DNA of 42,741 nt from Moraxellaceae bacterium (GCA_031119205.1 JAVHYF010000034.1:1-42741), one strand, 5' to 3'; counted from the first letter of the stretch, positions 29,303 through 37,247 are shown. Notes: generated by a model not told the origin, from the sequence alone. A program made the numbers and translations.

Positions 29303-29914
29303 ATGGCTCGTTACACTGGCCCCCGCGTGCGCATCCTGCGCGCCCTGGGCACGGACCTTCCCGGTCTGACCCGCAAGACCCCGAACAACCGCACGCAACC
29401 CCCCGGTCAACACGGCGGCAAGCAACAGCGCAAGTCTGAATTTGGTCAGCAGCTGATCGAAAAGCAGAAGCTGCGCTACCACTACGGCGTCAGCGAAGTG
29501 CAACTGCGCACGCTGATGAAGGAAGCCAAGAAGGGCAAGAACCCGACCGGCGAAAAGCTGATCGAGCTGCTGGAGCGCCGTCTCGACAACGTCGTCTTCC
29601 GTGCCGGTTTCGCCCCCAGCATTCCCTGCGCACGCCAACTGGTGCGTCACGGCCACATCCAGGTGAACGGCCGCCGCGTCACCATGCCGGCACAGCGCAT
29701 CCGTCCGGGTGACGTCCTGTCGCTGGGCTCCAAGGCCGAGAAGGTTCCGGCCGTGGTCGAGAGCCTGAACGAGCCGGCACTGGCCCGTCCGGAGTGGATC
29801 TCCTTCGACGGCACGCAGAAGCGCGCCACCCTGGCACACGTGCCCCCGGGTGATGCACAACCGTTCCCGCTGGAAATGCAGAAGGTCGTCGAGTACTACG
29901 CGACCCGCGGCTAA
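29303..29914 (+). CDS. rpsD: Divergent ribosomal protein S4 paralogue
   Basis: 203 residues, normal S4 length. It keeps the start MARYTGP, GTDL, PPGQHGGKQQRKSEFG, the LIEKQKLRYHYGVSE helix, TGEKLIELLERRLDNVVFRAGF, and the S4 RNA-binding domain (RQLVRHGHIQVNGRRVTMP-x-x-RIRPGDV). The N-terminal zinc-ribbon cysteines of many S4 proteins are absent: VRILR occupies the CxxC area, and only one Cys (in SIPCARQL) is present. In bacteria S4 nucleates 30S assembly and represses its own alpha operon. Here none of rpsM, rpsK, rpoA or rplQ is nearby; instead it is third in a Fur-boxed operon of small unknown genes. I infer a second copy besides a standard alpha-operon rpsD elsewhere. GGAG lies upstream of the ATG. 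Confidence 0.9.
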   Translation: MARYTGPRVRILRALGTDLPGLTRKTPNNRTQPPGQHGGKQQRKSEFGQQLIEKQKLRYHYGVSEVQLRTLMKEAKKGKNPTGEKLIELLERRLDNVVFRAGFAPSIPCARQLVRHGHIQVNGRRVTMPAQRIRPGDVLSLGSKAEKVPAVVESLNEPALARPEWISFDGTQKRATLAHVPPGDAQPFPLEMQKVVEYYATRG

Positions 29915-29931
29915 GAACGGAGCACGACCCC

Positions 29932-30195
29932 ATGCAGCATGTACGCCCGCCGGAATGTCAGGACTGTTCTACCGATCAGGCTCTGGCCAACCTGCTGTGC
30001 ATGCTGCATCTGTACTTTGTTGGTGAGCACTGTGCGAATTGCGAGGAGCGTCTTTCCGACGCGATCTGCGCGCACTTCCAGGAACTGGGCGAACGGGGCG
30101 AACTCGGCAACGTATCGCGCGAAACCTGCCTGGAGCTTGCTGACCACTGGGCCATGCGGATGCGCAAGGCCCATGCGACGGCGACCACGCACTAG
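29932..30195 (+). CDS. Small protein with two CxxC motifs, possible third family member
   Basis: 87 residues; family not recognised. There are seven cysteines: CQDC at 9-12, Cys23, CANC at 34-37, Cys46 and Cys66. The CxxC pairs could bind zinc or an Fe-S cluster. The helical layout resembles the two upstream paralogues: LLCMLHLYF, then DAICAHFQELGE, then SRETCLELADHWAMRM against x-REIAHALAQRW. The similarity is weak and needs profile search. GGAG lies upstream, 17 bases after the S4 stop, so it is the last gene of the unit. A hairpin overlaps its stop codon. Confidence 0.8.
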   Translation: MQHVRPPECQDCSTDQALANLLCMLHLYFVGEHCANCEERLSDAICAHFQELGERGELGNVSRETCLELADHWAMRMRKAHATATTH

Positions 30196-30301
30196 TACGT
30201 GGTCGCCTCGCAACAGGTTTTAGGCTGAGGGCGTTCACAGCGCCCGTTTCGGAACCGCCACCTTGGAAGGAATGGCGAAGCTCAAGGAGCGGCTTGGTTC
30301 C
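30180..30301 (+). ncRNA. Structured 3' untranslated region; candidate 3'-UTR-derived RNA
   Basis: Three hairpins in series precede the terminator: GGCGACCACG/CGTGGTCGCC (30180-30207, over the stop codon), GGGCG/CGCCC (30229-30245), and GGAACC...GGTTCC (30251-30301) with an inner CCTTG/CAAGG. Continuous structure of this kind is seen in 3'-derived regulatory RNAs. No promoter is evident, so it is probably made by mRNA processing, if at all. Confidence 0.4.
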
Positions 30302-30302
30302 G

Positions 30303-30339
30303 GCCGCGCGATCCGGCGATTGCGCGGCGCCCTTTTCTT
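30303..30339 (+). terminator. Terminator of the S4-paralogue operon
   Basis: GCCGCGC (30303-30309) pairs with GCGCGGC (30322-30328), extended by a G-T pair and ATC/GAT over a CGGC loop, then GCCCTTTTCTT. It lies 108 bases past the last stop codon. Confidence 0.75.
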
Positions 30340-30528
30340 CGGCACCACCCCGCCCACAGCGCAAGGCTGCATAGGGGTCGTCACCGCGGCGCTATTGTAG
30401 CCGCGTATTCCCGATCGCGAACCGTCAGTGTCGATCCGACACAACAAAACCAGCACGAAACTGCTGCAATCTGTCGCAATCGTGTCGGGAAACTTGCTGA
30501 AAATGATTCGTGTTACTGCCCGGAGACG
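30340..30528. other. Non-coding stretch between two convergent operons
   Basis: No gene is recognised. It contains dyads CGCGGC...GCCGCG (about 30393-30414) and GTGTCG-ATC-CGACAC (30428-30442). A partial Fur-like sequence (30498-30512) is too poor to call. Confidence 0.45.
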
Positions 30529-30567
30529 CACCGCCACTGGCGGTGGAAGAACGCACGCCTCAGCGTG
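30529..30567 (-). terminator. Tandem hairpins downstream of bfr
   Basis: CACCGCC-ACT-GGCGGTG (30529-30545) and GCACGC-CTCA-GCGTGC (30552-30567). Read from the minus strand, the bfr-proximal hairpin is followed by GTTCTTCC. They are probable terminators, but with a weak T-tract. Confidence 0.55.
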
Positions 30568-30589
30568 CAGGTGACACAGCAGATGCCGT

Positions 30590-31069
30590 TCAGGCTTCCA
30601 GCTCGCCCATGAGGCTTTGCTGGTAATTCTGCGCGCCGACGCGCGCCAGCAGATCGATCTGCGTTTCCAGCCAGTCGATATGCTCTTCGGTGTCATCCAG
30701 GATGGCTTGCAGCAGATCACGCGACACGTAGTCACGCACGCTTTCGCAATGTGCGATGCCGTCCTTGATGGTTGCCTGCGCACCGTACTCCAGCTTCAGA
30801 TCGGCATTCAGGATTTCGCTGACATCCTCGCCTACATTGATCTTGCCCAGGTCCTGCAGGTTGGGCAGACCATCGAGGGTCAGGATGCGCTCGATCAGCT
30901 TGTCGGCATGCTTCATCTCGCCGATCGACTCTTCGTACTCCTTCTTGCCCAGCACCTTGAGACCCCAGTGGCCGGCAATGCGTGCATGCAGGAAGTACTG
31001 GTTGATCGCCGTCAGTTCATTCTTGAGCTGTGCGTTGAGGTGGGCGATGACTTGTACGTCACCCTTCAT
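30590..31069 (-). CDS. bfr: Bacterioferritin
   Basis: 159 residues. AGGAGT precedes ATG 31069. It begins [20 protein letters not shown], the standard bacterioferritin start. The haem-binding Met52 is present, as are ferroxidase ligands Glu18, Glu51, His54, Glu94 and His130. At position 127, where E. coli Bfr has the ferroxidase Glu, the sequence reads LDDTEEH, with Thr127. The 24-subunit shell stores iron as a ferric mineral, with haem carrying electrons for release by Bfd. It is transcribed alone, facing the S4-paralogue operon. Its partner bfd is 2 kb away on the same strand. Confidence 0.96.
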   Translation of the reverse strand: MKGDVQVIAHLNAQLKNELTAINQYFLHARIAGHWGLKVLGKKEYEESIGEMKHADKLIERILTLDGLPNLQDLGKINVGEDVSEILNADLKLEYGAQATIKDGIAHCESVRDYVSRDLLQAILDDTEEHIDWLETQIDLLARVGAQNYQQSLMGELEA

Positions 31070-31210
31070 GGCGGGACTCCTGTTCTTGTTGGTCAATGAC
31101 GCTCCGATTATGGATGCCCGCTGCAGGACATGCGAGAAAAACCCGACTGAAGACCTGCTTTCTGCAGTCGTTAATCCGGTGTCCATTCGCATTCTCCAGA
31201 GGAGATTGAG
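31070..31210. promoter_or_regulatory. Divergent promoter region bfr / chemotaxis receptor
   Basis: 141 bases between divergent starts. An isolated Fur half-site (ATTCGCA, 31187-31193) lies just upstream of the chemotaxis gene, but no second half matches. No full Fur box is seen before bfr. Confidence 0.45.
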
Positions 31211-32830
31211 ATGCGCTCTCGTTCAACAGTGTCCTTCAAGGCCATGATGATGGTTCTGGCCGGTATCGGCGTCGCGACCGTAGCCATCATCTCGGTACTC
31301 GCAGTGTTCAACATCGAGCGTCTGGTCAGCGTCGACCATCAGGTACTGGAAGCGCAGGGGCGTGTGCGCGTGCAGGCCGACATCGACATGATGCATGACG
31401 GCATCCGCGGCGATGTGCTGGCATCGATGATGGCCATGAGCAACGCCAACACCGAGCAGGCCGAGGCCGCCGCAAAGCAGTTTTCGGAACATGCCGAACG
31501 CATGCGCAGCCAGACCGCAGCCAATCGCTCGGGAATTCCGGAAAGCGCCAGAGCCGCCGCGGCGGCTGCCGAGAAACTCACCGAACGCTACATCGCCTCG
31601 GCACAGGCGATCATCGGACGCGAACCCGGCGACATCCTCGCGCGCAAGGCCAGCTTCGATGCAGACTTCGACACGCTGGAAGAAGAGCTGGAAAAACTCA
31701 CCGACGCGCTCCAGGACGACGCCCGTCAATTGAGCGAGACGGCTACCGCGAACGCTCGTCGCAGCCTGCAGATCACCTTGCTGACCGGTGTCGCAGGCGC
31801 CGTGTTGCTACTGGTTGCCACCGTGATCGTCATGCGCCAGACCGTGCCGCCGCTGCACGCCCTGGCGAGAGAAGCCGGCGAGATTGCCCGCTCGGGAGAC
31901 CTGACCCGCATCGTTCCCAGCACTGGCAGCCGCGAGGTCGCGGATGTCGCCGACGCCTTCCGCCATCTCCTCGAAACCCAGCGGGCCATCGTCGCCCAGG
32001 CGCATGAAGCCGCAGCCAGCGTGCAGCGTGACGTCGGCGCCCTGCATGCGCTGAGCCAGAGCGTCAGTGCGGAAGCAGTCCGGCAGGATCAACTCGCCGA
32101 AGAAGCACGCGAAGGTTTCGCCGGCGTCAGCACCCAGGTGGAAGTCGTCGCCGGCAATGCCGAGCGTGCCGTCACCGCCGCACGCGAAGCGGGCACCCGC
32201 TCCACCAGCAGCGCCGAATCCGTGCGGCAGGCGGTGGGGGAACTGAACGGGCTCAACGAATCAGTACACGAGCTCGCGCAGGTCATCAGCTCGCTGGCGG
32301 AAGAAGCCAACCGGATTTCCAGCGTCGTGGTCGCCATCAAGGAAATTGCCGACCAGACCAACCTGCTGGCGCTGAACGCCGCCATCGAGGCGGCCCGTGC
32401 CGGTGAGCAGGGCCGTGGCTTTGCGGTGGTGGCCGACGAGGTTCGCAAGCTGGCGGAACGCACGACCCGGTCCACCGACGAAGTGTTCACCGTCATCGAG
32501 AGCATCCGCCGGCAGAGCACCTCCGCAGTGGCCACCATGGAACGCAATGTCGCCCGCGTAGAGGAAAACGTACGCGCGGCAGGTGCCTCGGCCGACGCAG
32601 TTGCTGCCATTCCCGCAGCAGCGGCCGAGGTGGTCGCCGGCATGCAGGAGATCCGCGACGCCCTTGCCATGCAACGTGACAGCGCCCGCGCCATTGGCGG
32701 TGTCATCGAGCGCATGAGTGAGGCATCCCACAGCAATGCAGACGCCGCGCGCCAGGTAGGCACGCTGGTGGATCGCGCCAGCGTAGCGGCGGACAGTCTG
32801 GCGAAGTCGGTCGGCAGGTTCAGGATCTGA
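31211..32830 (+). CDS. Methyl-accepting chemotaxis protein
   Basis: 539 residues. AGAGGAG precedes the ATG. TM1 is about 12-32 ([21 protein letters not shown]). A helical periplasmic domain (about 33-180) shows coiled-coil pattern and no recognised Cache fold. TM2 is about 185-207 ([19 protein letters not shown]), followed by HAMP and the cytoplasmic signalling domain with the invariant tip [20 protein letters not shown] and [16 protein letters not shown]. It relays ligand sensing to CheA/CheW. It has no C-terminal CheR-binding pentapeptide; the end is KSVGRFRI. The ligand is unknown. Its place between bfr and bfd hints at an iron or energy-related cue, but that is only positional. A strong terminator follows. 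Confidence 0.95.
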   Translation: MRSRSTVSFKAMMMVLAGIGVATVAIISVLAVFNIERLVSVDHQVLEAQGRVRVQADIDMMHDGIRGDVLASMMAMSNANTEQAEAAAKQFSEHAERMRSQTAANRSGIPESARAAAAAAEKLTERYIASAQAIIGREPGDILARKASFDADFDTLEEELEKLTDALQDDARQLSETATANARRSLQITLLTGVAGAVLLLVATVIVMRQTVPPLHALAREAGEIARSGDLTRIVPSTGSREVADVADAFRHLLETQRAIVAQAHEAAASVQRDVGALHALSQSVSAEAVRQDQLAEEAREGFAGVSTQVEVVAGNAERAVTAAREAGTRSTSSAESVRQAVGELNGLNESVHELAQVISSLAEEANRISSVVVAIKEIADQTNLLALNAAIEAARAGEQGRGFAVVADEVRKLAERTTRSTDEVFTVIESIRRQSTSAVATMERNVARVEENVRAAGASADAVAAIPAAAAEVVAGMQEIRDALAMQRDSARAIGGVIERMSEASHSNADAARQVGTLVDRASVAADSLAKSVGRFRI

Positions 32831-32867
32831 GCGCGACAAGTCCTCGGGAAATGCAGCCGGGAAATGC

Positions 32868-32891
32868 AAAAGGCCCCTCACGGGGCCTTTT
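32868..32891. terminator. Bidirectional terminator between the chemotaxis gene and bfd
   Basis: AAAAGGCCCC (32868-32877) / GGGGCCTTTT (32882-32891) with loop TCAC. A-tract and T-tract on opposite sides let it serve both the plus-strand chemotaxis gene and the minus-strand bfd. Confidence 0.92.
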
Positions 32892-32916
32892 CACTGAAAG
32901 CTGCGGAAGTCTGGGG

Positions 32917-33117
32917 TCAGGCCGCCAGGCCCATTCCGAAGCCAGCCATCTCGCGCTGCTGCGCCTCGTCGGCAATCTCACGCACCATCGGCAGGCACTT
33001 GCCGCAGCAGGTGCCACAGCCGGTTTCGAGCTGCATTTCGCACACGGACGTCACTCCGTCGCGGGCCAAGGCACGCAACTGGCGGTCGGAAACTCGTTTG
33101 CAGACACAGACAATCAT
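32917..33117 (-). CDS. bfd: Bacterioferritin-associated ferredoxin
   Basis: 66 residues, normal for Bfd. The four [2Fe-2S] ligands are at Cys4, Cys6, Cys38 and Cys41 (MIVCVCKRVSD ... CGTCCGKC), the spacing of E. coli Bfd. Bfd docks on bacterioferritin and reduces the stored ferric core so that iron can leave. It is usually induced by iron starvation, which fits the Fur box 48 bases upstream. Extra cysteines at 26, 34 and 37 are not part of the known cluster. A terminator shared with the chemotaxis gene lies beyond the stop. Confidence 0.95.
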   Translation of the reverse strand: MIVCVCKRVSDRQLRALARDGVTSVCEMQLETGCGTCCGKCLPMVREIADEAQQREMAGFGMGLAA

Positions 33118-33164
33118 TTGTCGAACTCTGGTACGGATCAGCCCGTACGGCGATCAGGTACAGG

Positions 33165-33183
33165 AACGATAATAATTCGCATT
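33165..33183. promoter_or_regulatory. Fur box of bfd
   Basis: AACGATAATAATTCGCATT. It matches 11 of 14 positions of TGATAATnATTATCA and the ATTCGCA half of the betaproteobacterial form exactly. A GTACGG-ATCAGC-CCGTAC dyad (33131-33148) lies between it and the start codon and may shape the leader. Confidence 0.88.
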
Positions 33184-33338
33184 GGTAAAAGCAAGTCCAC
33201 AGGTCGGGTGAGGTGGAGCGAAGTGTTAAATCCGCACCCATCCTCCGTGCCGCCCATCCCCGTCCATCCGTCTGCGGTTTGCCGCAGCGCCAGTGCGGGC
33301 TGAGAGAATGCGCCCTTCCCTCCCCCGGTTTGCCGCCC

Positions 33339-34052
33339 ATGCCTGCCTTTGCCCTGCTCTCCCGCCTGACCACCCGTCTCGGCCTGCTGAGCGCCGTGGG
33401 TCTGCTGAGCGCCTGCGCCAGCAACCCGATCGACCCGGATGCCCCGGGGATCATCGCAACGGACACCGTGTGGTACTGGCTTGGCAGCGCGACCCTGGCC
33501 AATTCAGTGACGATCGCGGATCCCAGCCTGTACTCGCTGGAGCTGAAGGGCAGCCGGGTCCTCATGAGGACAGAGGCCCTCATCCGCGCCGACTGCAACC
33601 GCGGCACAGCCAAATCCGACACCAGCCACGAAGGCCGCATCTGGATCGAGAAGATCGCCCTGAGTCGCGCGGCCTGCCCGCCCGGCTCGCAGAACGGGCG
33701 CTACATCGAGGATCTGGAGCTGCTGGCACAGGCCGAGGTCCGCGGCCCGGTGATGCGTGCGGAGCAGACGCAGATCGGCAACGTCAGCTATTTCTCGCGC
33801 GACCCGAAAACCCGCATGGTGGTGTATCGCTGCGCCGGTACCGCCGACCTGCCCGTGGCGCTGATCAATGGCGATACCTTGCGCCTGTGGTCCTCCGAGG
33901 GCTTCGAGGTGCTGACGCGTAACACGTCCGCCTCGGGCGAGCTGTTCGCCGGCACCAGCACGTCCTTCCACAGCAAGGGCCGCGAAGCCGTCATAGAGCG
34001 CAATGGCGTCAAGGTGTTCAGCGACTGCCGCCAGGTCGGCGACCCGCGCTGA
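33339..34052 (+). CDS. Lipoprotein with META-like and MliC lysozyme-inhibitor domains
   Basis: 237 residues from ATG 33339. The lipobox is LSAC with lipidated Cys26. The N-terminal domain (about 43-140) resembles META/HslJ: a Trp-containing first strand (VWYWLG), SLYSLELKGSRVLMRTEALI, RADCNRGTAKS, and an IALSRAACP segment. The C-terminal domain (about 160-237) is MliC/PliC: VVYRCAGTADLPVALINGDT, NTSASGELFAGTSTSFHSKGREAVIE, and a final FSDC, with the two cysteines able to form the conserved disulfide. MliC inhibits C-type lysozymes in the periplasm; META domains are linked to heat-shock or stress lipoproteins. The join of the two is less common than either alone. No strong Shine-Dalgarno is seen. 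Confidence 0.83.
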   Translation: MPAFALLSRLTTRLGLLSAVGLLSACASNPIDPDAPGIIATDTVWYWLGSATLANSVTIADPSLYSLELKGSRVLMRTEALIRADCNRGTAKSDTSHEGRIWIEKIALSRAACPPGSQNGRYIEDLELLAQAEVRGPVMRAEQTQIGNVSYFSRDPKTRMVVYRCAGTADLPVALINGDTLRLWSSEGFEVLTRNTSASGELFAGTSTSFHSKGREAVIERNGVKVFSDCRQVGDPR

Positions 34053-34110
34053 TACCAACCATCGCCTCGGTCACCCCTTTAGGGGCCTCCTCGCGCGCGG
34101 GCACGAGGCC

Positions 34111-35802
34111 TCAGCGCAGGAACAGCAGCGCGGCCAGCACGAGGTTGAGCAATAGCGAGCCCGCCGCCAGCAGCTTCAGGCCGAACTGCGGGTCGCGCTC
34201 CATCAGCGGGCGTTTGCGCGGCACCTGCAGTGGCCGGTGGGCGCCGTGCTCCAGCGCCAGCAGGAACTCCTCCGCCGTCTCGAACCTCCGCGCCGTGTCG
34301 CGCGCGCAGGCCTTCAACAGTACTGACTCCAGCCACTCCGGCAGATCCGGCCGGTAGCGCGTCGGCGGCACCGGGTCGCCGAAACGCGGGCGCTGGAAAG
34401 GCTCGACCTCGCCGTAGGGATACTTGCGCGTGGCCAGTTCGTACAGCGTCACGCCCACTGCATACAGGTCGCTGGCTTCGCTGCACTTGCCGCCGTTGAA
34501 CAGCTCCGGCGCCATGTAGCTCGGCGTCCCCGGATTGTTGATCTCGTTGAACTGCTCGTCCGCGCCGGAATCCGATGCGGCCACACCGAGGTCCAGGATG
34601 CGCAGGCGGCCATCCGCGCCAAGGTGGATGTTGTCCGGCTTGATGTCGCGGTGGACGATGGACAGGCGGTGCAGCGCCGCCAGCCCCTTGAGCAGGCGTG
34701 CGCCAAGGTCGCCGACCTCCGCCACCGAGAAGCGGTGGCCGCGCGCCAGCCGCGCCTTCAGCGTCTCACCCTCGTGCCAGCTCATCAGGTAGTACAGGTG
34801 CGCGCGCTGCGGCCAGGTGATGACCTGCGGAAAGGCTGCATCGACGACACGTCGCGTCAGCCATTCTTCGTGGGCCAGCGCAGCGATGTCCTGTGCATCC
34901 GACTCGGGCCTCAGGGTCTTCATCACGTGCAGCGCGCCATCCGCCGCGCGCACCCGGTAGAGCATCGTCACCCGCGACTCGTGCAGGCTGTCCACCACCG
35001 TCAGGCCGTCGATCTCCTGACCGGGTTTCAACAGCGGCGGCAGTGGCAGCTCGCTCACGCGGGCCAGCGCGTCGCGCAGCGAATCCTTCGGCAATTGCGC
35101 CACGCGCAGCACCAGCGCGCTGCTGTTGTCCTGGCTACCTGAAGCAACCGCCGTGTCGGCCAGCGCGAAGGCGGCCTCCTGAGCGTCAGTGAAGCGTTCG
35201 ACGATGGCCTGGATGCGCGCATCGCGTAGCGTCGCCCATACGCCGTCTGTGAGCAGGATGAAAACGTCGCCCTCGGCCAGCTCGCCTTCCATGAAATCGA
35301 TGCTGAGGCGCGCGTCCAGCCCCACCGCGCGCGACAGCACGGTATCCAGCTCCGGGTGCTCCCACACGTGGTCCTGCGACAGGCGCTTGAGCTGACCATC
35401 GCGCAGCAGGTAGAGACGCGAGTCACCGACGTGTGCGGCGTACCAGCGACGGCCACGCAGCACCAGTGACGTGAGCGTGGTTGCCATGCCTGCCGCCTGC
35501 TGGCGCTTCTGCGATTGCGAGAATAGCCAGCGGTTGGCCGCGCCGATCACCTTGTCCAGCGCCTGCGGCACCGCCCAGGTGTCCGGCGTCGCGTAATAGT
35601 CGGACAGCAGGCTGCGCACCGTGAACTCGGCGGCCTCGCGGCCATCTGCATGACCGCCGACGCCGTCGGCCACCACCGCGAGCAGGCCCTTGTTGTCCAG
35701 CTCCGCGCCTTCCGGTGTGACGGCACCGAGGAAATCCTCATTGCGCGCGCGCGGCCCCGTCAGCGAGGCATGGCCGAAGTGGGCGATCAGGGCATTGGTC
35801 AT
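34111..35802 (-). CDS. PP2C phosphatase fused to a divergent Ser/Thr kinase, membrane-tethered
   Basis: 563 residues from ATG 35802 (an ATG at 35814 is possible; neither has a good Shine-Dalgarno). Residues about 8-240 are a PP2C phosphatase with RNEDFLG, VADGVGGHADG, GDSRLYL, LTDGVW and QDNSSAL. Residues about 265-525 are a Hanks-type kinase with VHRDIKPDNI, SYMAPELF and the ATP-binding Lys in HVMKTL. The DFG motif is DLG, and the glycine-rich loop is not visible (DSLHESRVTMLYRV). A C-terminal hydrophobic helix (LLAAGSLLLNLVLAALLFL) tethers it to the membrane. It is last in the nirB-nirD-nasA unit. A similar kinase sits between nasA and nirB in Pseudomonas, suggesting a role in nitrogen assimilation, but its targets are unknown. 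Confidence 0.92.
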   Translation of the reverse strand: MTNALIAHFGHASLTGPRARNEDFLGAVTPEGAELDNKGLLAVVADGVGGHADGREAAEFTVRSLLSDYYATPDTWAVPQALDKVIGAANRWLFSQSQKRQQAAGMATTLTSLVLRGRRWYAAHVGDSRLYLLRDGQLKRLSQDHVWEHPELDTVLSRAVGLDARLSIDFMEGELAEGDVFILLTDGVWATLRDARIQAIVERFTDAQEAAFALADTAVASGSQDNSSALVLRVAQLPKDSLRDALARVSELPLPPLLKPGQEIDGLTVVDSLHESRVTMLYRVRAADGALHVMKTLRPESDAQDIAALAHEEWLTRRVVDAAFPQVITWPQRAHLYYLMSWHEGETLKARLARGHRFSVAEVGDLGARLLKGLAALHRLSIVHRDIKPDNIHLGADGRLRILDLGVAASDSGADEQFNEINNPGTPSYMAPELFNGGKCSEASDLYAVGVTLYELATRKYPYGEVEPFQRPRFGDPVPPTRYRPDLPEWLESVLLKACARDTARRFETAEEFLLALEHGAHRPLQVPRKRPLMERDPQFGLKLLAAGSLLLNLVLAALLFLR

Positions 35803-35822
35803 GGTGGCGGGCATTTCATGTG

Positions 35823-35852
35823 AAAAGGCCCTGCTTCGCAAGAAGCAGGGCC
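35823..35852 (-). terminator. Hairpin between nasA and the phosphatase-kinase gene
   Basis: GGCCCTGCTTC/GAAGCAGGGCC (35827-35837 and 35842-35852, loop GCAA). On the minus strand it is followed by TTTTCA. It lies in the 73-base gap before the phosphatase-kinase gene, so it may partly terminate or attenuate that gene. Confidence 0.7.
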
Positions 35853-35875
35853 ACAAGCGCAAACGAAAGGAGGGA

Positions 35876-37090
35876 TCAGATCTTGGCGGCGGTGAGGTGC
35901 GCGGCACCCCAGGTGGTGCGCCAGCGGGTCTTCACGCCGGTGAGGCCGATCAGCGCCAGCACGGCGAGCGCTGCGAAGATCAGGAAGCCGGTCTGGTAGC
36001 TGCCGGTCACCTGCTTGGAATAGCCCAGGCTGGACGCGAGGTAGAAGCCACCGATGCCGCCGGCCATGCCGACCAGGCCGGTCATGACGCCGATCTCCTT
36101 GCGGAAGCGTTGCGGCACCAACTGGAACACCGCACCGTTGCCCATGCCCAGCGCCAGCATGGCGCAGACGAACACGCCCGCCGCCGCCCATACCGTCGGC
36201 ATACCGAAGCTGACGATGACGAGGAATGTGGCGGCCAGCGCATACATCAGCGACAGGCTCTTGATGCCACCGACGCGGTCGGCAAGGTTGCCACCGATGG
36301 GGCGCACCATGCTGCCGGCGAACACGCAGGCGGCGGTGAAGAAGCCCGCGGTCTTGGCGTCCAGCCCGTACTGCACGTTGAAGTAGATGGTCAGCGACGA
36401 GGCCAGGCCGGAGAAGCCGCCGAAGGTCACCGAGTAGAAGAACATGAACCACCAGGCGTCACGATCCTTGAGGATCTTGAAGTAGTCCGACATCGGCTTC
36501 GGCGGCGGGCAGTCCGGCGCATCCTTGGCGACGATCATGTAGAACACGAAGACGATGCTCAGCGGAATCAGCGCGAGGCCGAATACATTGCCCCAGCCGA
36601 AGGCCATGGCGAGACTGGGTGCGAACAGCGCGGCCAGCACGGTGCCGGAGTTGCCGGCACCGGCGATGCCCAGCGCGGTGCCCTGGTGTTCCGGCGGATA
36701 CCAGCGCGAGGCCAGCGGCAGCGCCACCGCGAAGGAGGACCCGGCCACGCCGAGGAAGGCTGCCAGCACCAGCACTTCATTGAAGCTGTGGATGCCGAAA
36801 TGCCAGGCGAAGAACAGTGCGGCCATCACAATCACCTGGCCGATGGCGCCGGCGAGCTTCGGCTTCACCTGGTCGACCAGCACGCCCATGACGATGCGCA
36901 ACAGCGCACCGGTGAGCAGTGGCGTGGCGACCATCAGGCCCTTCTGCGCGGGGGTGAGGCCAAGGTCCGCGGCGATCTGCACGCCCAGCGGACCGAGCAG
37001 CACCCACACCATGAAGGCGAGGTCAAAGTAGAGGAATGCCGCCAGCAGCGTGGGGGCATGACCGGCCTGCAGGAAGGACTTCTTGTCCAT
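35876..37090 (-). CDS. nasA: Nitrate/nitrite transporter, NasA/NarK-type MFS
   Basis: 404 residues with about 12 predicted helices and no signal peptide. The NarK/NasA signature is in the loop and helix around PLLTGALLRIVMGVLVDQV and SRWYPPEHQGTALGIAGAGNSG; the second signature is FTAACVFAGSMVRPIGGNLADRVGG, with the conserved Arg. It transports nitrate or nitrite across the inner membrane. The start is ATG 37090 (MDKKSFLQ), with GGAG six bases upstream; the frame continues upstream without similarity. It lies downstream of nirD after a 157-base gap, within a likely nirB-nirD-nasA operon. Confidence 0.93.
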   Translation of the reverse strand: MDKKSFLQAGHAPTLLAAFLYFDLAFMVWVLLGPLGVQIAADLGLTPAQKGLMVATPLLTGALLRIVMGVLVDQVKPKLAGAIGQVIVMAALFFAWHFGIHSFNEVLVLAAFLGVAGSSFAVALPLASRWYPPEHQGTALGIAGAGNSGTVLAALFAPSLAMAFGWGNVFGLALIPLSIVFVFYMIVAKDAPDCPPPKPMSDYFKILKDRDAWWFMFFYSVTFGGFSGLASSLTIYFNVQYGLDAKTAGFFTAACVFAGSMVRPIGGNLADRVGGIKSLSLMYALAATFLVIVSFGMPTVWAAAGVFVCAMLALGMGNGAVFQLVPQRFRKEIGVMTGLVGMAGGIGGFYLASSLGYSKQVTGSYQTGFLIFAALAVLALIGLTGVKTRWRTTWGAAHLTAAKI

Positions 37091-37247
37091 GAAACGCTCC
37101 ATCGTTGGAGTTATGCGCGTCGGTGAGACGCTGTTCGGCAACTCCGGCTTCATCGCTGGCGCGCCATCGGAATCCGCAGGGCCAGGCATGCGCGACCCGC
37201 CCCCTTGGCCCTCCTCCGGCACAGCGGAGGAGAGAAAAACTGATCGG

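Noticed and set aside
30498-30512. Fur-like TGAAAATGATTCGTG
   Set aside because: The left half is fair, but the right half matches only three positions, and no gene start lies downstream on either strand.
31187-31193. Fur half-site upstream of the chemotaxis receptor
   Set aside because: No matching second half at the right distance.
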